DNA of 64,000 nt from Gammaproteobacteria bacterium (GTDB lineage: Bacteria; Pseudomonadota; Gammaproteobacteria; HK1). Made by a program: the position numbers and the translations under genes. The notes beneath the pieces are model-generated. The model was not told the DNA's origin, searched no databases, and was given only the letters and a program-made list of their open reading frames with translations. The DNA lies in contig WLWT01000001.1 in assembly GCA_012103455.1 (NCBI GenBank), forward strand, positions 2,731,288 to 2,795,287, written 5' to 3'. Shown here in pieces: positions 17,452-26,919 of this stretch; positions within the stretch are counted from its first letter, which is position 1, and each line of letters begins with the position of its first letter.

Positions 17452-19809
17452 GTGGCGGAACAACCGATGTCTGAAGCCCTCCCGGCGCCGGCTGATGCCA
17501 ATATGCGCCGGCATTCATCCCATTGGGGCGCGTTTAACGCCTATGTGCAAGATGGCCGTCTGGTGCGGGTAGAGCCGTTTGAATCCGATCCATCCCCTTC
17601 CTCTATTTCCCGCGCCGTGCCCGCAGCGGTTTATGCTGGCACCCGGGTAGCCGAGCCGTGTGTACGCCGTTCTTGGCTGGAGCAAGGTCCTGGCGCCCGG
17701 ACCCAGTTGCGGGGGGCCGAGGCTTTTGTGCGCGTGTCCTGGGACGAGGCGCTGGATCGGGTAGCTGCCGAGTTGCAGCGGGTGCATGGTAATTGCGGCA
17801 AGGACGCCATCTTTGGTGGCTCCTACGGCTGGTCCAGCGCGGGCCGGTTTCATCATGCGAAGACCTTGTTGCAGCGCTTTTTGGGGCAACTGGGCGGATA
17901 TGTCGATCAGATCCATACCTATTCGAATGCGGCCGGGCACGCTATCTTGCCGTATATATTCGGCGACAAAGGGTTAGGCCGTGGCCCTTTCACCTCCTGG
18001 GACAGCATCTGCGAGCACACCGATCTCTTTGTCTCGTTCGGGGGCCTGGGACTGAAAAATACCCAGGTAGAACCTGGCGGCATGGGCGAGCACAGCACCC
18101 ACAAATGGCTGCCGCGCCTGCGCCAAAGCGGTGTAAAGGTGATCAGCCTCACCCCTGTACGCGACGACACCGCGCAAGCCCTCGATGCCCAATGGCTGAG
18201 TCCGAGGCCGAATACAGATGTGGCTTTGATGCTGGGCCTCGCCCATACCTGGTTATCGGAGGGGCTGCACGATGCGGCCTTCTTGCGTACCCATGCCGAG
18301 GGGTTCGAGCGTTTCGCCCGTTACCTCGAGGGCCATGAGGACGGTGTGGTCAAAGACGCGAGGTGGGCGGCCAACATCACTGAGTTGGACGCCGCAACTA
18401 TCGTGGCCCTGGCCCGGCGCATGGACTCCGGGCGCACCATGATCGGTGTGGCTTACGCGCTACAGCGGGCCGAACACGGTGAACAAGCTTATTGGATGGC
18501 CGCTACCCTGGCCGCTATGTTGGGGCAGATCGGTTTGCCGGGCGGCGGTTGCGGTTTCGGTTACGGCAGCATGAACGGCTACGGCAATCCGGTGCGCCGC
18601 TTCCCCGTGCCGGTGATGTTGCGCGGACCGAACCCGTCCAACGCTTTCATTCCGGTAGCCCGCGTCGCCGACATGCTGCTCCATCCAGGTGAGCGCTATG
18701 AGTTCGACGGGATGACGCGCACCTATCCGGACGTCGAATTGGTGTACTGGTGCGGCGGTAACCCGTTTCATCATCACCAAGATCTCAACCGTTTGGTGCG
18801 CGCCTGGCAGCGCCCGCAAACCATTGTGGTCAATGAGATCTGGTGGACGGCGACGGCGAAGTATGCCGACATCGTGTTGCCGGCAACGACCACCTTGGAG
18901 CGCAATGATATAGGGGCCAGTTCGCGCGATCGCTTCATCATGGCCATGCAAAAAGCCATAGAGCCGGTGGGCCAGGCCCGGCCCGACTACGCTATCTTCT
19001 CGGCTTTAGCCGCGCGCTTGGGATTCCATGATCGGTTCACCGAGGGGCGGGACGAAGCGCAGTGGTTACGGCATCTGTATGCCGTCTCCCGCCAACAGGC
19101 GGCGCGGCATCGGATCGAGTTGCCGGACTTCGATGAGTTCTGGCGCCGGGGATATGTGGAAGTACCCGAGCCCGATGAGCCTTACATCGCATTCGAGGCT
19201 TTTCGCCTAGATCCTGAGGCCAACCCATTGAAAACCCCTTCGGGGAAAGTCGAGATCTACTCTGGGCGGATCCGCGGCTACGGGTACGATGATTGCCCTG
19301 GGCATCCTAAGTGGATGGAACCGCGCGAATGGCTGGGCGGTTCATTGGCCAGCGAGTTTGCACTGCATATGATTTCCAATCAGCCAGTCACCAAGCTACA
19401 CGGACAGATGGACGACGGCCCCGTGTCCCGCGCCGGTAAGCGCGCGGGCCGCGAGCCCATCGAAATGCATCCCGAGGACGCCAAGGCGCGGGGTATCGAC
19501 GACGGCCAAGTGGTACGGGTGTTCAACGGCCGCGGGGCGATGCTGGCCTGTGCCACGGTCTCGGATGGTATCCGCCAAGGGGTGGTGCGGGTATCCACCG
19601 GCGCCTGGTACGACCCGGCCGAGCCCGGCCAGCCTGGCGCGCTGGACAAACACGGTAACCCCAATGTGCTCACACGGGATGCGGGCACCTCGCAGTTGGC
19701 GCAAGGTCCGATCGCCCACAGTGCCCTGGTGGAAGTCGAGCCATACGAAGGCGAGCTACCGCCCGTGAGCGCCCATGAGGCACCGCTTATAGAGGACCGT
19801 CCACAGTAG
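17452..19809 (+). CDS. Molybdopterin-dependent oxidoreductase, BisC/TorA/DMSO reductase family
   Basis: A 785-residue bis-MGD enzyme. GGSYGWSSAGRFH contains the Ser that ligates Mo in this subgroup; HWGAFNAYVQDGRLVRVEPF is the typical N-terminal strand, and the C-terminal domain has LHMISNQPVTKLHGQMD. There is no Cys cluster for Fe-S and no twin-arginine signal, so it should be cytoplasmic and resembles biotin sulfoxide reductase BisC more than TorA. Start is GTG 17452; ATG 17467 is an alternative. It probably forms an operon with the aminotransferase. Substrate could be an S- or N-oxide. Confidence 0.88.
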   Translation: MAEQPMSEALPAPADANMRRHSSHWGAFNAYVQDGRLVRVEPFESDPSPSSISRAVPAAVYAGTRVAEPCVRRSWLEQGPGARTQLRGAEAFVRVSWDEALDRVAAELQRVHGNCGKDAIFGGSYGWSSAGRFHHAKTLLQRFLGQLGGYVDQIHTYSNAAGHAILPYIFGDKGLGRGPFTSWDSICEHTDLFVSFGGLGLKNTQVEPGGMGEHSTHKWLPRLRQSGVKVISLTPVRDDTAQALDAQWLSPRPNTDVALMLGLAHTWLSEGLHDAAFLRTHAEGFERFARYLEGHEDGVVKDARWAANITELDAATIVALARRMDSGRTMIGVAYALQRAEHGEQAYWMAATLAAMLGQIGLPGGGCGFGYGSMNGYGNPVRRFPVPVMLRGPNPSNAFIPVARVADMLLHPGERYEFDGMTRTYPDVELVYWCGGNPFHHHQDLNRLVRAWQRPQTIVVNEIWWTATAKYADIVLPATTTLERNDIGASSRDRFIMAMQKAIEPVGQARPDYAIFSALAARLGFHDRFTEGRDEAQWLRHLYAVSRQQAARHRIELPDFDEFWRRGYVEVPEPDEPYIAFEAFRLDPEANPLKTPSGKVEIYSGRIRGYGYDDCPGHPKWMEPREWLGGSLASEFALHMISNQPVTKLHGQMDDGPVSRAGKRAGREPIEMHPEDAKARGIDDGQVVRVFNGRGAMLACATVSDGIRQGVVRVSTGAWYDPAEPGQPGALDKHGNPNVLTRDAGTSQLAQGPIAHSALVEVEPYEGELPPVSAHEAPLIEDRPQ

Positions 19810-19843
19810 TGAGCGCGCGTAGTGGAAACCGCCATGGACTTTG

Positions 19844-19984
19844 GGGCACCTCTAACAATGCACTTTTCCGCGATGGCGGCGTCAGCGCCGTGCTCGAATC
19901 CTCATGTATCACCTATACACTGCGGTTGCGCGCGCGGTGTGCTTCCTTGCACTCACGAAACAATGACTATTTTTAGAGCTGCCC
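19844..19984 (-). mobile_element. MITE family A, copy 3 (141 bp), abutting the RND adaptor gene
   Basis: Inverted relative to copies 1 and 2: left end GGGCACCTCTAACAAT, right end ATTTTTAGAGCTGCCC. Flanks are TTTG (19840-19843) and TTTA (19985-19988), a near-match target duplication with one mismatch. Its right end overlaps the upstream part of the reading frame of the adaptor gene and contributes an ATG at 19963. Confidence 0.83.
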
Positions 19985-19998
19985 TTTATGGAAGCCGT

Positions 19999-21111
19999 GT
20001 GCGTACGGCAGGGTGGTTGCTCGCGGCCACGCTGCTGGCCACCGCTCTTGCCGGTTGCGATAGCACTGCGGGCTTAACAACCGCCTTTGAGAAGGCCAAA
20101 GACGCGCTCGTCCAGCGGGTGCGGGGCAAGCCGCCGGCGCAGAAGAAATCGCGCCAAAGCCGGCCCCATTTGGTTGAGTTGGCTGAAGTGCGCCTGGATG
20201 CGTTCAATCTCACCCACGTTTACAGCGGCTCATTGCGGGCACGGCGCACGGTACGGATCCACGCCCAGGAGGAAGGGCGGGTGACGGCGGTCCCCTTCTA
20301 CGAAGGTGATACCGTGGCCGGCGGGGAGCAGATCCTGCGCATTGATGCCACCTTGTTGCGGGCGCAACTGGACAAAGCCGTCGCTGTGCGCGAGGAATCC
20401 GCGGCTAACCTCAAGCGGCTGGCGGGTCTTCGGCGCAGCAAATTGGTCGGTGAAGACGAGTACTCGCGCGCCGTGACAGCGTTGCAGGTGGCGAAAGCGG
20501 AGGAGGTGGTGCTGCGGGCCAGGGTCGGTTACACGCAGGTGACGGCGCCGTTTAGCGGCGTGGTTACGCAGCGGCACATGGAGCCGGGCGATATAGTGGC
20601 CCGCCATGCCCATATCATGACCATCAGCGATCCGGATTCACTGCTCATCGATATCGCCGCATCGGAACTGTTGCTCCCCGATCTCTACACCGGCGATGAA
20701 GTCACAGTGCGCATCGATGCACTGGGGAGCGCTGATTACCTGGGCGAGGTCGTGCGCATCCATCCGCAGATCGATGCCAGAACCCGGCAGGGTAAAGTCG
20801 AAGTGGCGCTAAAGCCCATTCCCGAGGGAGCAAGAGCCGGCCAGTTTGCCCGGGTGACTTTCTCGGTGACGGCATTTGGCCGCACAGTGATGCCGTTCGG
20901 CGCGTTGCGGCGGGACCGGAGCGGAGAATATGTGTTCGTCGTCGCGGCAGATGGCAAAGCGCGCAAAGTGAGCGTTCGAACCGGCCGCAGACTGGCGGAC
21001 CGGGTGGAGGTATTGCAGGGGTTGGAGCCTGGTGCCAACGTGGTATTGCGCGGCTTCCTGGGGCTCACTGACGGCAAGACGGTCAAAGCCGTGAACGCGC
21101 CGGCAGCATAG
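19999..21111 (+). CDS. RND efflux periplasmic adaptor (membrane fusion protein), lipoprotein
   Basis: Links an inner-membrane RND pump to an outer-membrane channel. From GTG 19999 the product begins RTAGWLLAATLLATALAGC, a lipoprotein signal with lipobox LAGC; GGAAG at 19990-19994 is a possible though close ribosome site. The frame is also open from ATG 19963, inside MITE copy 3, and further up to 19822. HlyD-type features follow: barrel-sandwich segment RRTVRIHAQEEGRVTAVPF, a short coiled-coil hairpin near residues 110-150, and VTAPFSGVVTQRHMEPGD. The C-terminal domain includes VSVRTGRRLADRVEVLQGL. It lies 9 bp upstream of the pump gene. No outer-membrane factor gene is adjacent. Confidence 0.9.
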   Translation: MRTAGWLLAATLLATALAGCDSTAGLTTAFEKAKDALVQRVRGKPPAQKKSRQSRPHLVELAEVRLDAFNLTHVYSGSLRARRTVRIHAQEEGRVTAVPFYEGDTVAGGEQILRIDATLLRAQLDKAVAVREESAANLKRLAGLRRSKLVGEDEYSRAVTALQVAKAEEVVLRARVGYTQVTAPFSGVVTQRHMEPGDIVARHAHIMTISDPDSLLIDIAASELLLPDLYTGDEVTVRIDALGSADYLGEVVRIHPQIDARTRQGKVEVALKPIPEGARAGQFARVTFSVTAFGRTVMPFGALRRDRSGEYVFVVAADGKARKVSVRTGRRLADRVEVLQGLEPGANVVLRGFLGLTDGKTVKAVNAPAA

Positions 21112-21120
21112 GCTGAGGAT

Positions 21121-24100
21121 GTGGCTGGCGCTGCAACAGGTGGGCTCGCCGCCCTATCGGCCCGCCATCCGGTCGGCGTCACCATGCTCGCCCTCTCCAT
21201 CATCGTGCTCGGCTGGTTTTCTTTGGAGCGGCTGGGCGTTGATCTACTGCCGCATATTATTTACCCGGAAGTGCGGGTACGGATCACCGATCCGGGTGTG
21301 CCCGGCACCATCATGGAAGATCAAATCACCCGGCAATTGGAGGAGCAACTCGCCATCACCGAGGATGCGATCAGCGTGCAATCGCGCAGCAGTGAAGCCC
21401 GCTCGCAAGTTGATCTGTCGTTTCAGTACGGCAAAGACATAGATGTTGCACTGCGCGATGCCAGCACCCGGCTGGATCGGGCCAAGCGCTTTTTGCCGGA
21501 CACCATCGAGCCACCGGTTATCTTCAAGCTGGACCCGGCGCAGATCCCGATCCTTGATCTAGTGGCCAGCAGCGCGTTGAGACGCCCATCGGAGTTGCGC
21601 GAGTGGATCGACTATACGTTCTCGAAGTGGTTCTTGAATCTACCGGGTATGGCGGCGGTGGAGGTCGGTGGCGCACCGGTACGCGAGATCCAGGTGGTAC
21701 CCGATCAGCAGCGTCTGGCCGGCTTCGGGGTGCAAGCCGATGATCTGGTGAGAGCGCTTCGCCAGGGTAACCTAGACCGGGCGGGCGGGCGCGTGCGTAT
21801 GCAGCGCCAGGTCATCTCCGGGCGCACCACGGGCCGCTTCGAAACGGTAGCGGCCATCGCTTCTTTGCCCGTGCCAAGCGGCGATGGCATGGTGCGGCTG
21901 CGGGACGTGGCCGAGGTCATCGATACCGAGCGCGACGAGAAATTGCGCATCCGTTTGGACGGCGTGCCCGGGGTCAAGGTGGCTTTTCAGAAGCAGCCGC
22001 AGGCCAACGCCGTGGCCGTGGTCGATGCCGTCAATCAGCAACTCGCATGGCTGCGCGAGCAGAACTTGATTCCAGAAGATATCGAACTGCGGGTGGTGAG
22101 CGATGCCGCCGTCTTCGTGCGCCAAGCCATCATCAACGCCTCGGTGGCGGCCCTGTCTGGCTCCTTTCTAGCGATGCTGGTGGTGTTCACGTTTTTGGGC
22201 GATCTGCGGCGGACTTTGATCATCGGCTCCAGTATTCCGCTCGGCATCATGGTGGCTTTCCTGCTGATGGATACGGTAGGACTGACATTGAACGTGATGA
22301 CTTTAGGCGGTTTGGCCCTAGGCGTTGGTTTACTGGTGGACAATACAGTAGTGATGCTGGAGAACATCTATCGCCACCAACGCATGGGTAAATCCGTGCA
22401 CGCGGCGGCACAAGACGCGGCGCGGGAAGTGCACGGCGCGGTAGTGGCGTCCACCTCTACTAATCTGGTGGCGGTATTGCCTTTCTTGTTCGTAGGCGGC
22501 CTCATCGGCCTTTTGTTTCGCGAACTCATCGCCACCATTTCGGCCGCCATAGCCGCCTCTTTACTGGTCGCCCTAACGGTGGTACCGGCATTGGGTGCCC
22601 GCGTGCCGGCGCTGAAGCCCGGTTTGTTACGCCGCGGTTTGGACGGGCTCATGGCCATAGCGCAACGGGCTTATGGATCTGTGTTGGTCCTGCTACTGCG
22701 CTGGCGGTGGTTCGCACCTCTCCCGTTTATCTTCGCGCTTTGGTTTGTCTGGCCGGCGTTTACCTCTGGTAAGCAGACGTTGATGCCGTATGTGGATGAT
22801 GGCCGTTTGCGCGCCTACCTCATTGCCGACTCGGGCATTAGCTTGGATGAAATGGATCGTCTGGCGGCGCGGCTGGAGACCTTGATCGCGGCGCAGCCAG
22901 AGGTGGTGTCGGTCTACGCGCAAGTGGGTGGCTTTGTGTTCGGGCGCAGCGAGCGGCAGGCGACTAATTTTTCCCGCTTGAGTGTGCAACTGGTGCCGCG
23001 GGCGGAGCGGCAAGAATCGACTGGCGCGTGGATCAAGCGGATGAAAAAGGAGATAAGAGCGCTCGAGTTGGCCGGGGTCCGCGTGCGTATGCGGCCCCAG
23101 GGGATCCGGGGCTTGCGGATCAGCAGGGGCGATGACGACCTCAGCTTGCGGGTGCGGGGCCCGGATCTGGATGTGCTGGCCCGTATTGGCGATGATATCG
23201 TGGCGCGGCTGGATGCGATCCCGGGGGTAGAGAATGCGCGGCACTCGGCGGAGGATTCCGTGCAAGAGCTGACGGTGCGCATCGACCGCGAGCGGGCGGC
23301 GGCGCTTGGGCTTACCGTGGAAGCCATCAGCCGGGCGTTACGCATCGCGCTACAGGGCGTTATCGCCACCGACTTCATTGAAGGGGATCGCAAATACGAT
23401 GTGCGCCTGCGTTTCCCCTTGACACGGCGTTCGAGCCCGCGCGACCTGGAGTTGGTGATGTTATTCCCGCCCAGGACGGTCAGTGAGGGGGAAGCCATTT
23501 ATCTGGGCGATGTGGCGAGTGTGGAATTGGTCAATGCACCCGCGCGTATTGTGCGTGACCGCCAGCAGCGTATTGTCGAAATCAACGGCAACATCGGCAC
23601 TGGCAAGACCTTGGGAGCAGTGTCCAAGGCCGCTTTCGCCGTGCTGTCCGATTACGAGTTGCCGCCCGGCTATACCCTCTATGACGGGGGCGCCTCCGAT
23701 ACCCTGAACCGCAGTGAGTCCGTTATTCAGACGCTGTTGGCGCTGGCCGTATTCCTGGTTTTCGTGGTCATGGCAGTGCAATACGAGAGTTTGCGCAATC
23801 CGTTGATCATCCTGGCCGGCGTGCCCTTTGCCGCCATCGGCGTGGCCCTCGCCATTATGATGTTGCAACTGCCGCTGTCGATGCCGCTTTGGTTGGGGCT
23901 CATCATGCTGGCTGGCATCGTGGTCAACAACGCCATCGTCCTGGTGGAATACATCGAACTCGAACGGGGCCGGGGCCAACCGTTTGAGGCTGCCATCTTG
24001 AGTGCGGGCCGTTTACGGTTACGGCCCATACTGATGACCACGTTGACCACCGTGGTTGGCATGTTGCCCCTGGCGCTGGGGTGGGGGGAGGGGGCGGAAA

Positions 24101-24237
24101 TGTTGCAACCGCTGGCCATCGCTATCGTCTGGGGACTGAGTTTTTCCACCCTGGTGAGCTTGCTGTTGATTCCCGTGCTGTACCGTATGATGGCGGTGGG
24201 CGATGTAACGATGATGGCGGCGCCGGCGGCTGTTTAA
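21121..24237 (+). CDS. RND efflux transporter permease subunit (AcrB/HAE1-like)
   Basis: A 1038-residue pump of the resistance-nodulation-division superfamily with two repeats of six transmembrane segments and two large periplasmic loops. LGVDLLPHIIYPEVRVRI after TM1 is characteristic. The TM4 motif GVGLLVDNTVVMLENI keeps the first proton-relay Asp but has Asn at the second position, as in many non-AcrB RND pumps. The second half shows AGIVVNNAIVLVEYI in TM10 and TTLTTVVGMLPLALG. Start is GTG 21121. Substrate unknown. Co-transcribed with the adaptor and probably the DUF4864 gene. Confidence 0.93.
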   Translation: MAGAATGGLAALSARHPVGVTMLALSIIVLGWFSLERLGVDLLPHIIYPEVRVRITDPGVPGTIMEDQITRQLEEQLAITEDAISVQSRSSEARSQVDLSFQYGKDIDVALRDASTRLDRAKRFLPDTIEPPVIFKLDPAQIPILDLVASSALRRPSELREWIDYTFSKWFLNLPGMAAVEVGGAPVREIQVVPDQQRLAGFGVQADDLVRALRQGNLDRAGGRVRMQRQVISGRTTGRFETVAAIASLPVPSGDGMVRLRDVAEVIDTERDEKLRIRLDGVPGVKVAFQKQPQANAVAVVDAVNQQLAWLREQNLIPEDIELRVVSDAAVFVRQAIINASVAALSGSFLAMLVVFTFLGDLRRTLIIGSSIPLGIMVAFLLMDTVGLTLNVMTLGGLALGVGLLVDNTVVMLENIYRHQRMGKSVHAAAQDAAREVHGAVVASTSTNLVAVLPFLFVGGLIGLLFRELIATISAAIAASLLVALTVVPALGARVPALKPGLLRRGLDGLMAIAQRAYGSVLVLLLRWRWFAPLPFIFALWFVWPAFTSGKQTLMPYVDDGRLRAYLIADSGISLDEMDRLAARLETLIAAQPEVVSVYAQVGGFVFGRSERQATNFSRLSVQLVPRAERQESTGAWIKRMKKEIRALELAGVRVRMRPQGIRGLRISRGDDDLSLRVRGPDLDVLARIGDDIVARLDAIPGVENARHSAEDSVQELTVRIDRERAAALGLTVEAISRALRIALQGVIATDFIEGDRKYDVRLRFPLTRRSSPRDLELVMLFPPRTVSEGEAIYLGDVASVELVNAPARIVRDRQQRIVEINGNIGTGKTLGAVSKAAFAVLSDYELPPGYTLYDGGASDTLNRSESVIQTLLALAVFLVFVVMAVQYESLRNPLIILAGVPFAAIGVALAIMMLQLPLSMPLWLGLIMLAGIVVNNAIVLVEYIELERGRGQPFEAAILSAGRLRLRPILMTTLTTVVGMLPLALGWGEGAEMLQPLAIAIVWGLSFSTLVSLLLIPVLYRMMAVGDVTMMAAPAAV

Positions 24238-24257
24238 TGCGGTCTGTAGGAGGCGGT

Positions 24258-24806
24258 ATGAGTGCTCGTGATTGGGTCTTGCTGGTGGCGATGGTATTCA
24301 CCGCAGCGGCCGCGCTAGGGGCAGATGATTTGGCACCCCATCCCAAGTATTCACCGGCGGATGTGGTGCGTATTCAACTGCAAGCCCTGCGTAACAACGG
24401 CGCTGACGATGCCGGCATCGCCCTGGCATTTCGTTTCGCCTCACCCGCCAATCGCGCCCAAACCGGTCCCATTGAGCGTTTTGCGCGCATGATCAAGCTG
24501 GGACCTTATGCGCTCATGCTGAATTACCGCCAGGCCATCTACGAGGGTGTGGAGATTAAAGGCCAGCAGGCGCAGCAAAGAGTGTTGTTGCTGGGCGCGC
24601 AACATTCCGTGCGTTACGACTTCTTTCTGCGGCTGCAGACTCAGCCACCGTACCAGAACTGTTGGATGACTGAAGGGGTAGGGGTGGTGGCCACACCAGG
24701 TGGCTCACTGGCGTTCCATCAACGCGACTGGGTGAGATTGCCATCCACTGATTTTTCCGCGAATACGAATCATTCATATTTGCATTATTTGTTCAGCACG
24801 AGATGA
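24258..24806 (+). CDS. DUF4864 domain-containing secreted protein
   Basis: A 182-residue protein with a signal peptide (DWVLLVAMVFTAAAALG) followed by the DUF4864 pattern: PADVVRIQLQALRNN, then GIALAFRFASPANRAQTGP and FARMIKLGPYALML. PPYQNCWMTEGV comes near the end. ATG 24258 is chosen because GTAGGAGG lies just upstream; the frame itself is open from 24081 inside the RND gene. The domain appears in periplasmic proteins of unknown function. It probably shares the RND operon, and its 3' end is followed at once by an IS3 remnant. Confidence 0.82.
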   Translation: MSARDWVLLVAMVFTAAAALGADDLAPHPKYSPADVVRIQLQALRNNGADDAGIALAFRFASPANRAQTGPIERFARMIKLGPYALMLNYRQAIYEGVEIKGQQAQQRVLLLGAQHSVRYDFFLRLQTQPPYQNCWMTEGVGVVATPGGSLAFHQRDWVRLPSTDFSANTNHSYLHYLFSTR

Positions 24807-24811
24807 TATAG

Positions 24812-25225
24812 CTAATGGATCTGTGACCTGTCATACGCCTTGCCGGTGCCGCTCATCGAGCACACGCTCGCGTGTTCATCGAGCCGTTGGCGAAAGTCGT
24901 AGCTTGCGTACTGCGACCCCTTGCCGGAATGATGCGACCGCTGTGCGCCCAACTCGCGGTGCATCAAGGCCGTCGTCAATGCCTGCATGACTAGATGACG
25001 GTTGCTCTTTGTGCTCATTGTCCAACCAACGCCTGCGACCCGTGCGCTTGCTAGGTCACGCTTCCACCGATGCAGCACGCTGGTGGCCATGCCCAGATCC
25101 TTCGCCGTGCCCACAATGCTCTGCCCAGACGACATGGCCAACTCTACGGCTTCGCGTTTGAACTCAGCGGTGTAGTGACGTCTTTCTCTTAGTTCCCATC
25201 AAACACCTCCACGGTCATTACGGCC
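24812..25225 (-). pseudogene. IS3-family transposase remnant (OrfA head joined to OrfB tail)
   Basis: On the minus strand a degraded OrfA start (RRHYTAEFKREAVELAMSSG, split by a one-base shift near 25185) leads into the helix-turn-helix segment STVGTA-type (GQSIVGTAKDLGMATSVLHR). It then joins directly a C-terminal OrfB piece (ALMHRELGAQRSHHSGKGSQ and YASYDFRQRLDEH, integrase-core DDE region). The middle of the element is deleted, and GKGSQYAS has Lys where the core usually has Arg. No terminal repeats were identified. A dead IS copy downstream of the RND operon. Confidence 0.78.
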
Positions 25226-25613
25226 CTTACTCTTAGGTGTTCACTTTTTTGGGGAAGACCAAGCGCGTTGCTCGCGGTATTCGTATTGACCTTTGAAACG
25301 ATTGCCGGAACGTCGAATGTCGATTGTGGGCTGCGGGTGGCATACACCGTCACTTCAGTCAGGGAAACGGGAGACTGTTGTTGCCGGGCGGACGTGGTGG
25401 ATACCGCCATGCGTGATAAACAACGCGCCAACGCACGTTACGCCCGTAGCGTTTCGCATCTTAGTTCTCACTTTAAGTTTGTCTTTTTGTAGATTGTTTT
25501 ATCTATAAGGTTTTATTCGAATTATGCTGAATGCCAAACACCTGTTAGGTGTAATGCCATCTCACGAGGTCAGTGATAATGAGAATGGTTCTTATTTACA
25601 GGAGGAGGTTGAA
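25226..25613. other. Intergenic region between the IS3 remnant and the porin gene
   Basis: About 390 bp without a convincing gene. The right part becomes AT-rich (25460-25530) and contains TATAAG at 25504-25509, a candidate -10 for the porin, without a clear -35 partner. A frame open through 25524 leads into the porin but its first 30 codons are not signal-like. Nothing else is recognised. Confidence 0.4.
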
Positions 25614-26771
25614 ATGAACAGAGGCATTTTTAAGCGGCGGGCACTCTACATGGCTGTGGCCAGTGCTCTAGCCGTCCCGGCCACCGCAAACGCGGTCGAG
25701 GTGTCCGTAAGTGGCCATGTCAACCGGGCCATCTTGTTCGCTGACGACGGTTTTGATTCCGATGTCATGCAGTCGGACAACGCTCAGTCGGTGTCGCGTT
25801 TTCGCATTACGGGTAGCAGCGAACTCGGTGTTGCTGGTATGCGTGTGGGCGTTAATCTGGAGACGGCATGGGCGTCTAACACCACCTCTAACGTAACCAT
25901 CAAGGGCCGCAACGGCAATGCAACTGGCAACGATGTCAGCTTCGACATACAGCACAGCAATCTTTGGTTTAGCGGCGGTTGGGGTACCCTGACCTTAGGC
26001 CATGCCGCTACCGCCTACGACGGCATAGCGGACGCCTCTCAGGCTGGGCCAGTGTTCTTGGCCGGTACTACCAATGGCGCCACCATGGGATCATCCATTA
26101 CCTTCAAGCGTACGGGTAATGCAACGTTTAACCTAGGCGATGGGCGGGGTACCACTGTTGGCAATGCGTACGAGAGTTTCGCGGGCGGATGCCAGGGCAT
26201 ATTACGCTATGATACGCCGGCCTTGGGCCCGCTAACCGCCTCGGTTTCTGTTTCGGACAACGAATCTTGGCAAGCCGGGGTTGTTTTAGATACTTCTTTT
26301 GCCGGAACGAATATCGTTCTTGGCGGCGGTTATGAGGATCTTGAAAACGACGTTGAGGACTCCGGTGCCATCGGTATTTCTGAACGCTGGGGCGTTAATC
26401 TGGGCGTAGCATTCCCTCAAGGAAGCAACTTTACCGTGGCTTACAGCGGCGGCGGCTTCCGCAACGGTAACGGCAATAACGGTGCCGATACGCTACAGAG
26501 CGAAGGACGGACACTGTACTTGCAACTCGGTCATCAGTGGGGCCATAACGCCCTGGCCGTCGAATATGGACAAGCCGACTCGGATGGCCAAGTGGCAGCG
26601 GGTACCGTTGATCACGAGGCGACGGTGTGGGGCATCGGTTTCACCCATGCTTTGTCCGGCCCTAGGGTTCAGCTCTTTGCCGGCTACCGCAATGTGGACC
26701 TGGAGGTGCAAAACGTGACAGGCATTGAAGACGTGGATTTATTTCAAATGGGGGCACGCGTACGCTTCTAG
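25614..26771 (+). CDS. Outer-membrane porin (Gram-negative porin family)
   Basis: A trimeric-type general porin of 385 residues. ATG 25614 is chosen because CAGGAGGAGG lies immediately upstream and because it begins a good signal peptide (RRALYMAVASALAVPATANA) cut before VEVSVSGHVNRAI. The mature part alternates beta strands with Gly/Asn-rich loops, including the strand-loop SSELGVAGMRVGVNLETAWA. It ends in QMGARVRF with the terminal Phe needed for BAM recognition. Highly expressed porins often have such a strong ribosome site. Specificity unknown. Confidence 0.92.
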   Translation: MNRGIFKRRALYMAVASALAVPATANAVEVSVSGHVNRAILFADDGFDSDVMQSDNAQSVSRFRITGSSELGVAGMRVGVNLETAWASNTTSNVTIKGRNGNATGNDVSFDIQHSNLWFSGGWGTLTLGHAATAYDGIADASQAGPVFLAGTTNGATMGSSITFKRTGNATFNLGDGRGTTVGNAYESFAGGCQGILRYDTPALGPLTASVSVSDNESWQAGVVLDTSFAGTNIVLGGGYEDLENDVEDSGAIGISERWGVNLGVAFPQGSNFTVAYSGGGFRNGNGNNGADTLQSEGRTLYLQLGHQWGHNALAVEYGQADSDGQVAAGTVDHEATVWGIGFTHALSGPRVQLFAGYRNVDLEVQNVTGIEDVDLFQMGARVRF

Positions 26772-26797
26772 CTAAGTGTACTTGGAGGCAGTGTCAG

Positions 26798-26828
26798 CGA
26801 TGAACACCTGCGCGCAGGTGTATCATCG
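26798..26828 (+). terminator. Strong hairpin downstream of the porin gene
   Basis: CGATGA-ACACCTGC pairs with GCAGGTGT-(A)-TCATCG around a two-base loop, a 14-bp stem with one bulge, 27 bp after the porin stop. There is no T-run directly after it, so it may be a transcript-stabilising or Rho-assisted end rather than a classical terminator. Confidence 0.5.
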
Positions 26829-26919
26829 CGCACCGCCGCCTCCCTACTTTTTGAGCAACGCCTTGGTTGACCGTTCGGTTGACTCTAAAGCGGCGTTATA
26901 TGCCGCTAACTGCCGGGGG

